DNA from: Pseudomonas quercus
Lineage (GTDB): Bacteria > Pseudomonadota > Gammaproteobacteria > Pseudomonadales > Pseudomonadaceae
Assembly: GCF_012033695.1 (NCBI RefSeq)
Contig: NZ_JAAVJI010000015.1
Coordinates: 60,605-124,604, forward strand
Direction: 5' to 3'
DNA: 64,000 bases
The position numbers were made by a program, and so were the translations under genes. The notes under the pieces are model-generated. The model searched no databases. It was not told where the DNA came from and was given only the letters and a program-made list of their open reading frames with translations. This document shows, piece after piece, positions 43,118 to 51,651 of the stretch; position 1 is the first letter of the stretch, and each line of letters begins with the position of its first letter.

Positions 43118-46066
43118 TCAGTTAACGGCGGACGTCGCTTTGACATGGCGGGGCAGCGTCACCCGGATACGGGTACCACGCTGTCGTTCTACGTCAGCCG
43201 GGCTGTCGATGGTGATTTGCCCATAATGCTCCTCCACAATGGAATAGACCAGCGCAAGGCCCAGGCCGGTCCCCTCGCCGGGGTCCTTGGTGGTGAAAAA
43301 GGGTTCGAACAGCCGGTCCATGATGCTTTTGGGAATGCCGCTGCCCTCATCTTCCACAATAAGGCCTACGGTGTGCTCGTTCGCTTCGGTGCGTACCCTG
43401 ATGGCGCTACCTGCCGGGGAAGCATCCCGGGCGTTGGACAGCAGGTTGATCAGCACCTGTGCCAGCCGCTGCGGGTCGCCTTCCGCCCAATGACCGGGGT
43501 CGCACAGGTTGTAGAACTGCACTTCGAAATTGCGCCTGTTCAAGGCCAGCAAGCCGATTGCATCCTGCGCCACTTCGGCCAGGTTCACAGGTTCCTCGCT
43601 GTGCTGGTGCGTGCCGGCATGGGCGAAGCTCATCAGCGACTGCACAATACGTGACACCCGTTTGGTCTGCTCCAGGATCTGGCTGGACAGCTCGGTGATC
43701 TCCCCGTCTTCCTCACGTTCTTCTCGAAGGTTCTGGGCCAGGCAGGCGATGCCGGTGATGGGGTTGCCAATCTCGTGCGCCACCCCTGCTGCCAGGCGAC
43801 CGATGCTGGCCAGGCGCTCGGAGTGAACCAGCTTGTCCTCCAGCATCTGTGTGTCGGTCAGGTCTTCGACCAGTAGCACCAGGCCGCTGCTACCGGGCGC
43901 CAGGGGTTCGTCGATGGCGGCCTTGTGCAGATTCAGCCAGCGGGTCTGGCCATCCAGCGCCAGGCGCTGCTTATGCAGGTGCTCGTCGGCACCGTCGATA
44001 AAGCTTTGCAGCAGTTCTCGCCAGGGCTCGCCAATGGTCATCAGCCGGGACCCCACCACGCGCAGGGCAGGAATGCCTGTCAGCTCTTCCATGGCCTTGT
44101 TCCACATGAGGATTTCCCGGTCTTTGGCCAAGGAGCAGACCCCCATGGGCAATTCCTGCAGGGTTTGCCGATGGTAGCGGCGCAAGGCGTCCAGCTCGGC
44201 GGCCAGGCCAGTCAGGCGGGAGTGGTAATCCTCCAGCCGGCTTTCTATGAAGTGGATGTCCTCGGTCACGTAGGTTTCCCCGCCCGCTTTGTACGGCAGG
44301 AAGGTTTCCACGATGTCCTGGGCTACGCTGGGGCCCATCAGGCCGGACAGGTTGGCTTCGATACGGTCCCTCAGGCGTCGCAGCGCATAAGGGCGCCGTT
44401 CATCGAACGGCAGGTAAAGGTCGCGCAGAGCCTGTTCCACTTCCTTCTGCGCCGCCCGGGCACCCAGTGGTTTGGCCAGCTGGGTGGCGAACTCTTGTGC
44501 CGACACAGCATGCAACTCTCGCCGCTGCGGGCGCCGCACGTTGTCCACGGCACAGGCTTCGGCAGCACTGGTTTCTTCGGTGCTTGCGTCGGTGAACACA
44601 GACACAAGGGTAAACAGCAAGACGTTGGCCGCCAGAGAAGCAATTGCAGCCATGTGCCAACTGGTGTCGTCCAGTACGTAGATCATGTCCAGTACCGGAA
44701 TATAGAAGCCGTCTACGTCGCCGATCAACGGCCCCAGCATGGTGACAGACCACACGGCGACCCCGGCCAGCAGCCCGGCGATAAAGCCGCGCCGATTGGC
44801 CGTTGGCCAGTACAGGACCGACAGCACGCCGGGCAGGAACTGCAAGGTGGCCACGAAGGCAACGATGCCTAAGTGGGCCAGGCCTTGTCGGGTACCCAGC
44901 ATGAGGTAGAAGCCATACCCGGCCAGGATGATGGCGACGATCAGGCCACGGCGGGTCCATTTCAGCCATCGATAGATGCTGCCCCCCGCCGGTGGCTGAT
45001 ACAGCGGCAGCACCAGGTGATTGAGCGCCATGCCCGACAGGGCCAGCGTGGTCACGATGATCAACCCACTGGAGGCTGACAGCCCGCCTATATAAGCAAG
45101 CAACGCCAGGGGTTTGTTGTTCGCAGCAATCCCGATGCCCAGCGTGAAGTATTCAGGCGGTGTGGTGGCGCCCAACTGCAGGCCCGCCCAGAGGATCAGG
45201 GGAACAGCCAGGCTCATCAACAGCAGAAACAGCGGTAGCCCCCAGCTGGCGCTGACCAGCGCGCGAGGGTTCAGGTTTTCGGTAAAGGCCATGTGATACA
45301 TATGGGGCATCACAATGGCCGAGGCGAAAAACACCAGCAGCAGGGTGCGCCATGGCCCTTCCTGCAAAGGTGTATGCAGTGCTGCCAGGGCCATCTGGTT
45401 CTGCAGCAACCACAGCTCCAGCTGGTGCGGCCCCCCAAATACGCCATACAGGGCGTAGAGCCCTATTCCCCCAAGCGCGACCAGCTTTATCACTGACTCG
45501 AACGCAATGGCGAACACCAGCCCTTCGTGCTTCTCGCGTGTGGCCATGTGGCGGGAGCCGAAAAACAGGGTGAAGAGCGTGATGAGGGCGCAGAAACCCA
45601 AGGCGATACGATCCTTGACCGGCTCCTGGGTGAGGATGCTGATCGAGTCTGCCACTGCCTGGATCTGCAGCGCCAGCAATGGCAGTACCCCTACCAGCAT
45701 GAACAGCGTGGTCAGGGCGCCGGCCCAGGTGCTGCGAAACCGAAAGGCGATCAGGTCTGCCAGGGAGGACAACTGATAGGTGCGGGTGATCTTGAGGATC
45801 GGGTACAGCAACACGGGGGCCAGCAGGAAGGCGCCTGATACACCCAAGTAACAGGCTAGAAACCCATAGCCATACTCATAGGCAAGCCCCACCGTGCCAT
45901 AGAACGCCCACGCACTGGCATACACCCCTAGCGACAGGGTGTACGTAATCGGGTGGCGGATGATCGCGCGCGGTATCAGGCCCCGTTCGCTGACCCAGGC
46001 CACGCCAAAGAGCACTAGCAGGTAGGCGGCGCTGACCAGCAGCATCTGGGCAAGGCTAAAGCTCAT
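43118..46066 (-). CDS. cbrA: Sensor histidine kinase CbrA with a transporter-like N-terminal domain
   Basis: 982 residues. The first about 500 form a 13-helix sodium/solute symporter (SLC5-type) domain, reported to carry histidine in Pseudomonas. A STAC-like linker, a PAS domain (LQELPMGVCSLAKDREILMW) and a HisKA segment with the phosphorylated His in GVAHEIGNPITGIACL follow. The HATPase_c N box is QVLINLLSNARDAS, and the G boxes are VEDEGSGIP and GEGTGLGLALVYS. The signal is not settled. The start codon overlaps the end of cbrX by 11 bases, so it is probably translationally coupled. Confidence 0.97.
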   Translation of the reverse strand: MSFSLAQMLLVSAAYLLVLFGVAWVSERGLIPRAIIRHPITYTLSLGVYASAWAFYGTVGLAYEYGYGFLACYLGVSGAFLLAPVLLYPILKITRTYQLSSLADLIAFRFRSTWAGALTTLFMLVGVLPLLALQIQAVADSISILTQEPVKDRIALGFCALITLFTLFFGSRHMATREKHEGLVFAIAFESVIKLVALGGIGLYALYGVFGGPHQLELWLLQNQMALAALHTPLQEGPWRTLLLVFFASAIVMPHMYHMAFTENLNPRALVSASWGLPLFLLLMSLAVPLILWAGLQLGATTPPEYFTLGIGIAANNKPLALLAYIGGLSASSGLIIVTTLALSGMALNHLVLPLYQPPAGGSIYRWLKWTRRGLIVAIILAGYGFYLMLGTRQGLAHLGIVAFVATLQFLPGVLSVLYWPTANRRGFIAGLLAGVAVWSVTMLGPLIGDVDGFYIPVLDMIYVLDDTSWHMAAIASLAANVLLFTLVSVFTDASTEETSAAEACAVDNVRRPQRRELHAVSAQEFATQLAKPLGARAAQKEVEQALRDLYLPFDERRPYALRRLRDRIEANLSGLMGPSVAQDIVETFLPYKAGGETYVTEDIHFIESRLEDYHSRLTGLAAELDALRRYHRQTLQELPMGVCSLAKDREILMWNKAMEELTGIPALRVVGSRLMTIGEPWRELLQSFIDGADEHLHKQRLALDGQTRWLNLHKAAIDEPLAPGSSGLVLLVEDLTDTQMLEDKLVHSERLASIGRLAAGVAHEIGNPITGIACLAQNLREEREEDGEITELSSQILEQTKRVSRIVQSLMSFAHAGTHQHSEEPVNLAEVAQDAIGLLALNRRNFEVQFYNLCDPGHWAEGDPQRLAQVLINLLSNARDASPAGSAIRVRTEANEHTVGLIVEDEGSGIPKSIMDRLFEPFFTTKDPGEGTGLGLALVYSIVEEHYGQITIDSPADVERQRGTRIRVTLPRHVKATSAVN

Positions 46067-46232
46067 CGGCGTCTCGCTGGCTTTGCAGAATGAAGGTCAC
46101 CACGATGAGAATCAGCCATAACAGGTAGGGGCGATACCAGGCGCCGGTGGGTTCTATCCACCAATCCATGATGGCCGGGGAAAACAGGTAGATGCCGACC
46201 ACCAGCAGCAACACCAAACGATAGATATACAT
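46056..46232 (-). CDS. cbrX: Small membrane protein CbrX
   Basis: 58 residues from the ATG at 46232 with GAGG 5 bases upstream. Two hydrophobic helices (YRLVLLLVVGIYLFSPAIM and YLLWLILIVVTFIL) flank a Trp-rich loop, then a polar tail QSQRDADEL. The stop codon lies inside the cbrA start region. This matches the small protein described upstream of cbrA in P. putida (cbrX), where translation of cbrX drives that of cbrA. Its separate biochemical role is unknown. Confidence 0.88.
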   Translation of the reverse strand: MYIYRLVLLLVVGIYLFSPAIMDWWIEPTGAWYRPYLLWLILIVVTFILQSQRDADEL

Positions 46233-46333
46233 GCTGGCCTCACTGCCTCAGTGGTGGCGGGTAACAACCCTGCAGGGCAGCCGGATGGTAGCCCAAGCAC
46301 GCCGGGCTGCCTACCAGCGTTAAAAGCAGGGTT

Positions 46334-47218
46334 TCAAGGTAGGGTGGCCTCAGCCAGGCACTGGGCCTTGGGGATCGCCTGGGGTTGCCAGTGCTCGACC
46401 GCCCAGCGAAGGATTTCGCGGGGCAAGGCTGCTTCCAGGTCTGCCGACGGTGCTTGGCCCAAGGTGCGCAAAGCACGTAGCAGCAATTGGCTGGTCTCTT
46501 TTTTGTTCAAGGGTGCCGAACGGTAGCGTTTGCCCAGCTTATGGCCATCGGGTTGGACGATCAGCGGAACGTGCAGATAGGAGGGCGAGGGCAGCCCCAG
46601 TAGCTCTTGCAGGTACAACTGGCGAGGCGTGGAGTCCAGAAGGTCAGCGCCACGTACCACATCGGTAACCCCTTGGGCACCATCGTCCAATACCACGGCC
46701 AGTTGATAGGCATATAACCCATCGCGGCGGCGGATGATGAAATCCCCCACCTCACGTCCCAGGTGCTGCTCGAACGGCCCTTGCACGCGGTCATCGAAAC
46801 CATAGCGCAGCTCAGGCACCCTCAGCCGGATGGCCGCCCCTTCAGCTGAATGCCCGGCGTTACGGCATAAACCCGGGTAAACGCTGCCATAGGGTTCCAG
46901 GGCTTTACGCGAACAGGTGCAGGCATAGGCCAACCCTTGCTGGAGCCAGCGGTCGATGACTGCCTGATAGTGCGTGTGACGCTCGCTTTGGTAGACAACT
47001 GGCCCGTCCCACTCGAACCCATAGGCTTCCAGCGTGGCCACTATGGCCGCCTTGGCGCCAGGCATTTCTCTAGGAGGGTCCAGGTCTTCCATGCGAAGCA
47101 GCCATTGGCCGCCATTGGCCCGCGCGTCGGCAAAGGAAGCGACAGCGGCTACCAGCGAGCCGAAATGAAGCAACCCACTGGGAGTAGGCGCGAAGCGACC
47201 GATGCGGGGGGTATTCAT
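46334..47218 (-). CDS. gluQ: Glutamyl-Q tRNA(Asp) synthetase
   Basis: 294 residues, a shortened GluRS paralogue lacking the anticodon-binding domain. The HIGH-like motif is APTPSGLLHFGSL and the KMSKS-like motif HKLGKRYRS. Zinc ligands in ACTCSRKALEPYG and YPGLCRNAG are present. It charges glutamate onto the queuosine base of tRNA-Asp. It is downstream of dksA on the minus strand, the usual dksA-gluQ pair, and is followed by cbrX-cbrA. Confidence 0.96.
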   Translation of the reverse strand: MNTPRIGRFAPTPSGLLHFGSLVAAVASFADARANGGQWLLRMEDLDPPREMPGAKAAIVATLEAYGFEWDGPVVYQSERHTHYQAVIDRWLQQGLAYACTCSRKALEPYGSVYPGLCRNAGHSAEGAAIRLRVPELRYGFDDRVQGPFEQHLGREVGDFIIRRRDGLYAYQLAVVLDDGAQGVTDVVRGADLLDSTPRQLYLQELLGLPSPSYLHVPLIVQPDGHKLGKRYRSAPLNKKETSQLLLRALRTLGQAPSADLEAALPREILRWAVEHWQPQAIPKAQCLAEATLP

Positions 47219-47291
47219 GAGCAGCTAGCCATGGCTATGCCGGGCCAGGCCGGCAGGGCGGGGGGGCGCGGCGTGAGCGCCCCTGCGCAGA

Positions 47292-47738
47292 TCATTTGCC
47301 GATCTGCTTTTCCTTGATTTCAGCGAGGGTTTTGCAATCGATGCACTGGTCTGCGGTAGGGCGCGCTTCCAGGCGACGAATGCCGATCTCGATACCGCAG
47401 GACTCGCACCAGCCGTATTCTTCGTCTTCGATGAGTTGCAGGGTTTTGTCGATTTTCTTGATCAGCTTGCGTTCACGATCACGGGCACGCAGTTCAAGGC
47501 TGAACTCTTCTTCCTGGCTGGCACGGTCTGCCGGGTCTGGGAAGTTGGCAGCTTCGTCTTTCATGTGATCAACGGTGCGGTCGACTTCCTGCATCAGTTC
47601 CTGCTTCCACTGATTCAGGATTTTGGTGAAGTGAGCTCGCATCGCAACGCTCATGTACTCCTCACCCTTTTGTTCCTTATAGGGTGTGAAGCCGCGAACT
47701 AGCTCAGTGCTGTGTTGCTGGTTTTCATTGGTGGGCAT
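47292..47738 (-). CDS. dksA: RNA polymerase-binding transcription factor DksA
   Basis: 148 residues. A coiled coil (about 33-110) carries the acidic tip NFPDPADRASQEEE that reaches the RNA polymerase active site. The C-terminal zinc finger has four Cys (WCESCG and CIDCKT), so this is the zinc-type DksA rather than the zinc-independent DksA2. With ppGpp it represses rRNA promoters such as those at 63.5-63.8 kb and activates amino-acid genes. A start 28 codons later (MSVAMRAHF) is possible, but the longer form matches Pseudomonas DksA. Confidence 0.97.
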   Translation of the reverse strand: MPTNENQQHSTELVRGFTPYKEQKGEEYMSVAMRAHFTKILNQWKQELMQEVDRTVDHMKDEAANFPDPADRASQEEEFSLELRARDRERKLIKKIDKTLQLIEDEEYGWCESCGIEIGIRRLEARPTADQCIDCKTLAEIKEKQIGK

Positions 47739-47993
47739 GAATGACCGCCTCTCGCTCTTCTAATCCACTGCGCGGAATGATCCATCTCCGGCGCCCGCCG
47801 GCCCCGCGACTGCAAGCGGGCGAACTTACCAGATAGAATCAGGGCGCGCTACTCTCGGTTATACAGCCTGATTGCCGTGCGCAACGGGTTTGGACAGCCG
47901 GTATGGCAGATCATTCAACAGTGCTCCAAAACCGCGCATTTGCAGGGTTTGTACCGTAGAATCAGGCTTTGCCAGGCAATACGAGACCCGCTC

Positions 47994-49166
47994 ATGGCCA
48001 AGCCTTACAGCGCCCGCAGCCGCGCGATAGAACCTTTTCATGTAATGGCCCTGCTGGCCCGTGCGAACGAATTGCAGGCGGCCGGCCATGACGTGATACA
48101 CCTCGAAATTGGTGAGCCGGATTTCGTGACGGCAGCGCCTATCGTTGCTGCCGGGCAGGCGGCACTTGCCAAGGGCCATACGGGCTATACTGCTGCCCGT
48201 GGCCTGCCGGCCTTGCGCCAGGCCATTGCCGGGTTCTATGGGCAGCGGTATGGCCTGGACCTCGACCCGGCACGCATCATGATCACCCCTGGCGGATCTG
48301 GCGCGTTGCTGTTGACCAGCGCGTTGCTGGTAGACCCCGGGCAGCACTGGCTGCTGGCAGACCCTGGCTACCCTTGCAACCGGCATTTTCTGCGGCTGAT
48401 CGAAGGAGAAGCAAAGCTGGTGCCGGTAGGGCCAGGAGAGCAGTACCAGCTCAATGCGCAGTTGATAGCCGAACATTGGGATGCCCAGTCGGCCGGTGCA
48501 CTGGTCGCTTCCCCGGCCAACCCCACCGGTGCCGTGCTGGGGCTCGATGCGTTGCAGGCGCTTGGTGAGGCGATCAGAGCCCGTGACGGCCATCTGGTAG
48601 TGGATGAGATCTACCATGGGCTGACCTACGGGATGGACGCCCGTAGCGTGCTTGAAGTGAATGATGAAGCGTTCGTGCTCAATAGCTTTTCCAAATATTT
48701 CGGCATGACGGGCTGGCGGCTGGGTTGGCTAGTGGCTCCGCCGCAAGCCATACCAGCGCTGGAAAAGCTGGCCCAGAACCTGTATATCAGTGCGCCAAGC
48801 ATTGCTCAGCACGCAGCCCTGGCCTGTTTCGAGCCGGCCACCCTTGAGATATTCGAGCAGCGCCGCGAAGCTTTTCGTGAACGGCGGGACTTTCTCTTGC
48901 CCGCTTTGCGCGAGCTGGGTTTCGACATTGCCGTGGAACCTGAAGGCGCGTTCTACCTTTATGCTGACATCAGCCGCTTTGGTGGGGATGCCTTTGCGTT
49001 CTCTCAGTTCTTCCTTGAGCAAACGTATGTGGCGTTTACCCCAGGGCTGGATTTTGGCCGTCACCTGGCTCGCCAGCATGTGCGCTTTGCTTACACCCAA
49101 GCTCTGCCACGCCTGGAACAGGCCGTTGAGCGTATTGCCCAGGGCCTGCAGCGGTGGCAAGGCTGA
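47994..49166 (+). CDS. PLP-dependent aminotransferase (class I/II)
   Basis: 390 residues from the ATG at 47994 (MAKPYSARSRAIEPFHVMAL); the upstream in-frame region has no good start. The substrate region EIGEPDFVTAAP and GHTGYTAARGLPALR is typical of aspartate/tyrosine-type aminotransferases. The PLP lysine lies in VLNSFSKYFGMTGWRLGW. The substrate is not defined by sequence; relatives in Pseudomonas are annotated as aspartate-like or valine-type enzymes. It shares one base with sfsA (TGATG), so the two are coupled, and is divergent from dksA. Confidence 0.92.
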   Translation: MAKPYSARSRAIEPFHVMALLARANELQAAGHDVIHLEIGEPDFVTAAPIVAAGQAALAKGHTGYTAARGLPALRQAIAGFYGQRYGLDLDPARIMITPGGSGALLLTSALLVDPGQHWLLADPGYPCNRHFLRLIEGEAKLVPVGPGEQYQLNAQLIAEHWDAQSAGALVASPANPTGAVLGLDALQALGEAIRARDGHLVVDEIYHGLTYGMDARSVLEVNDEAFVLNSFSKYFGMTGWRLGWLVAPPQAIPALEKLAQNLYISAPSIAQHAALACFEPATLEIFEQRREAFRERRDFLLPALRELGFDIAVEPEGAFYLYADISRFGGDAFAFSQFFLEQTYVAFTPGLDFGRHLARQHVRFAYTQALPRLEQAVERIAQGLQRWQG

Positions 49167-49879
49167 TGCGCTTCGACCCTCCGCTTGAGCCTGCCACACT
49201 GTTGAAACGTTACAAACGCTTTCTGGCTGACATCGAGCTGCCCGATGGTAGCCAACTGACGGTCCATTGCCCTAACACCGGCTCGATGCTCAATTGCATG
49301 GCGCCGGGTTGCCGGGTATGGATCAGCCGCTCTAATGACCCCAAACGCAAGCTGCCGGGTACCTGGGAAATGGTAGAGACGCCTCAGGGGCGGTTGGCCT
49401 GTATCAATACAGCGCGGGCCAATCGCGTGGTAGAAGAAGCATTGCTGGCAGGCGCCATTCCGGAGCTGGCCGGGTTTACGCAGCTGCGCCGGGAAGTCCG
49501 CTATGGCCAGGAAAACAGCCGGGTAGACTTCCACCTCATGTACCCCGACGGCGAAGCCTATGTAGAAGTGAAAAGCGTAACCCTGGGCTTTGAGGGGGGT
49601 GTGGTAGCGGCTTTCCCGGATGCCGTGACCCAGCGCGGTGCTCGCCACTTGCGTGAGCTGGCCGCGCTCGCGTCTCGGGGTACCCGTGCCATTCAGCTGT
49701 TTTGCGTGAACCTGACCGGGGTGGAGGCTGTGCGACCAGCGTGGGAGATCGATGACGCCTATGCCCAGGCGCTACGTTGGGCGGTGGGTGAGGGTGTGGA
49801 AGTGCTGGCGTATGGGGTGCACCTGAGCACGGAAGAGATTTTTATTGACCGGCGCCTGGCACTTCACTTGGAGAGCTGA
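49166..49879 (+). CDS. sfsA: Sugar fermentation stimulation protein SfsA homologue
   Basis: 237 residues from the ATG at 49166 (MRFDPPLEPATLLKRYKRFL). Family blocks visible: HCPNTGSMLNCMAPGC, then RVDFHLMYPDGEAYVEVKSV and FPDAVTQRGARHLRELAAL. SfsA was found in E. coli as a factor for maltose use; the V-E-V-K-S motif suggests a nuclease-like or DNA-binding fold, but the true function is uncertain. Its start overlaps the aminotransferase stop. Confidence 0.94.
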   Translation: MRFDPPLEPATLLKRYKRFLADIELPDGSQLTVHCPNTGSMLNCMAPGCRVWISRSNDPKRKLPGTWEMVETPQGRLACINTARANRVVEEALLAGAIPELAGFTQLRREVRYGQENSRVDFHLMYPDGEAYVEVKSVTLGFEGGVVAAFPDAVTQRGARHLRELAALASRGTRAIQLFCVNLTGVEAVRPAWEIDDAYAQALRWAVGEGVEVLAYGVHLSTEEIFIDRRLALHLES

Positions 49880-49912
49880 TGCCTCCTGAGCTTGGCTGGC
49901 GAGTACGTTGGT

Positions 49913-50020
49913 CAAAAAAAGACCCGGCATGCGCCGGGTCAATAACCGTGATTAGCCTGATGAGGAGATAAGGTCAGTCCGAACCACCGGGCTGCTTATC
50001 GACTGATCTCGCGACCAGTT
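49913..50020 (-). ncRNA. prrF: PrrF-type Fur-regulated small RNA
   Basis: Reading the minus strand from a -10/-35 pair with an overlapping Fur box gives an about 108-base RNA that starts AACTGGTCGCGAGATCAG. It contains the conserved core TTATCTCCTCATCAGGCTAA (about 49966-49947) and ends in a GACCCGGC / GCCGGGTC hairpin with seven T. I recognise this as the PrrF1/PrrF2 family. The CTCCTC core can pair with Shine-Dalgarno regions, as reported for sodB. Made under low iron, it spares iron by silencing non-essential iron proteins. The cNMP-domain gene lies upstream on the same strand, with its own stop 50 bases before. Confidence 0.85.
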
Positions 50021-50022
50021 GT

Positions 50023-50054
50023 GTTAATAATAACTATTCACATTTGAGAGTCAA
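50023..50054 (-). promoter_or_regulatory. Fur box and sigma-70 promoter of prrF
   Basis: On the minus strand TTGACT (50054-50049), 16 bases, TATTAT (50032-50027). GTGAATAGTTATTATTAAC (50041-50023) matches the 19-bp Fur consensus at 12 positions and covers the -10. Fur-iron binding should block transcription. Confidence 0.75.
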
Positions 50055-50069
50055 GTGCATTCTCGAAAT

Positions 50070-50861
50070 TCATTGCCCTTCCGGCCCTGCATGTGTGAGC
50101 TGCCGGTTTAAGGTATTGATTTTCCTAGCCATGCTTTCGATGAGGCTATGTGCAATTTTTGGGTTTGCCTGTGTCATCGCCAAGAATTGGTCCTTGGGAA
50201 CCATGATGACGGTGCAGGCTGTGCTCGCAATAACAGTGGCTGTGCGCTTTTCATCCGTAAATACAGACATGGCGCCGAAGATCTCTTCCTTGGCGACATC
50301 CCCGACTTTCAGGCCATCCACGAACGCTTCGGCATGTCCCTCTGTAATGATGAACACGTGATCTGGCTCATCACCTTGCCGTATCAGCACCTCACCTGCT
50401 GCCACATGCTTGAAACCATTCGTACCTCGGTATTCCGGCTGCGTAGCCTGTGCAACCGCTTGCGCGAGCAACCAGGCCTGGCCTCCCAGGTAGTCCGCTA
50501 GTGCCTGCGCCTGGCCTTGAGCACCGATATGCATAAAGAGGGCTTCCCGTTCGTAAGGCACCAGGCTTACGGGCGCCACGGTATGGGCTTGCGCAGTAAG
50601 GCCTTCAGGCACATCCGCTAGGCCAAGCAGGTCGCCTTCGCCAAGGTAGAACAGGGCACGGCCACTTACGCTGATATGCACCAAGCCTGCCTCTAGGTGG
50701 TAGACGCAATTGGCCTCCATATGGGGGGCCAGAGGTGTGTTTGCCGGCAGCGTCACTGCAGCGCCGCAAGGCTGGGCCCCAGCCAGCAGGCGGTGCGGCA
50801 AGCCCTGCAAGCGGTTGATCCATTGTTCGGTGTAAGCCGACGGCTCGCCAATCAGGTACAT
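50070..50861 (-). CDS. Cyclic nucleotide-binding-domain protein
   Basis: 263 residues. The C-terminal half (from about 150) is a cNMP-binding fold: GEVLIRQGDEPDHVFIITEG, then EIFGAMSVFTDEKRTATVIA. In cAMP-binding proteins the cassette is FGE followed by an Arg; here the Glu is Ala (FGAMS), although the Arg is present, so ligand binding may be altered. The N-terminal half also looks like a degenerate cNMP fold (HLEAGLVHISVSGRALFYLG). There is no DNA-binding helix-turn-helix. Function unknown; it may be a regulatory or scaffold protein. Confidence 0.75.
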   Translation of the reverse strand: MYLIGEPSAYTEQWINRLQGLPHRLLAGAQPCGAAVTLPANTPLAPHMEANCVYHLEAGLVHISVSGRALFYLGEGDLLGLADVPEGLTAQAHTVAPVSLVPYEREALFMHIGAQGQAQALADYLGGQAWLLAQAVAQATQPEYRGTNGFKHVAAGEVLIRQGDEPDHVFIITEGHAEAFVDGLKVGDVAKEEIFGAMSVFTDEKRTATVIASTACTVIMVPKDQFLAMTQANPKIAHSLIESMARKINTLNRQLTHAGPEGQ

Positions 50862-50896
50862 AGGGGTAGCCTCAAGCCTGCGCAGTGCGAGGCGGG

Positions 50897-51172
50897 TCAG
50901 GGGGTGCGGCGGCCCGGAGGCTGTGCGTCCAGCGCATTGTTCAGGGCCTGCTTGCGTTCAGCGGGAAGCTCATTCCAATGAATACCCAGCAGGGCACCCT
51001 CAATGGCGTAGAGCAGTACCTTGGACGCGCGGAAACCACGGGCCTTTACGGCGCGGTAGGCATTGACGGCCCCAAGGCGGCGCAGGTCTGCTGCGCTATG
51101 AATGCCTACGGCATGCAGCCATTGAGCAGAGGTTTTCCCTAAATTGCGCAGTTCCTGCAGCTCGTCGTTCAT
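50897..51172 (-). CDS. TfoX C-terminal domain protein
   Basis: 91 residues matching the stand-alone C-terminal domain of TfoX/Sxy: ELRNLGKTSAQWLHAVGIHS, then ADLRRLGAVNAYRAVKARGF, a helix-hairpin-helix-like fold. TfoX links nutrient signals to competence in Haemophilus; small C-domain proteins in Pseudomonas have no assigned role. It precedes the cNMP-domain gene by 35 bases, probably in one transcript. Confidence 0.85.
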   Translation of the reverse strand: MNDELQELRNLGKTSAQWLHAVGIHSAADLRRLGAVNAYRAVKARGFRASKVLLYAIEGALLGIHWNELPAERKQALNNALDAQPPGRRTP

Positions 51173-51220
51173 CCACGCTCCTTGACGGCCTGTGCTGGCA
51201 CGGTGCTTAACAGCCCCGTC

Positions 51221-51565
51221 TTATTTGGTGCGGTAGCGCAACCGTGTACCGAAATTGACCGACATAAGAATTTCATCAGCGCTCAATTCGGGAGGAAAGT
51301 ACGCGCCTGAAATCTGCGCATGGGCCAAGGACGCACCTTCGAGCCGAGACCCCCTGAAGTCGATGCCTCGCAGGTCTGCAGAACGGAAGTAAGCGTCGCT
51401 CAGGTCAACGCCTTCGGCGTCTAGATTACGCAGGTCCAGGCCGCGGAAGTCGGCCCCGGTAAAGTCCACTGTGCCTTCACGGCGTTTTTCTTCGTTGAAG
51501 GCCTCGATTTTTTCGTCTTTGAGAAGCGCGAACAAGGGCGAGTCGATCTGCTTTGGAAGGGTCAT
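51221..51565 (-). CDS. Pentapeptide-repeat protein
   Basis: 114 residues. Residues about 33-85 contain ten or so A(D/N)LxX-type repeats (DFTGADFRGLDLRNLDAEGV, then DLSDAYFRSADLRGIDFRGS), forming a short right-handed beta-helix. The N-terminal and C-terminal segments are unlike known toxins or Qnr proteins, and the repeat block is too short to mimic DNA as Qnr does. Role unknown. It sits between the TfoX-C gene and the phosphotransferase gene. Confidence 0.85.
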   Translation of the reverse strand: MTLPKQIDSPLFALLKDEKIEAFNEEKRREGTVDFTGADFRGLDLRNLDAEGVDLSDAYFRSADLRGIDFRGSRLEGASLAHAQISGAYFPPELSADEILMSVNFGTRLRYRTK

Positions 51566-51651
51566 GGCTACAGCTCCGTGGGAAAGGTGGCGCCATCATA
51601 ATGGCACCACCCTGAAACCGAAGGTGTGGACTGGTTCACGTGCCGCTCAGG

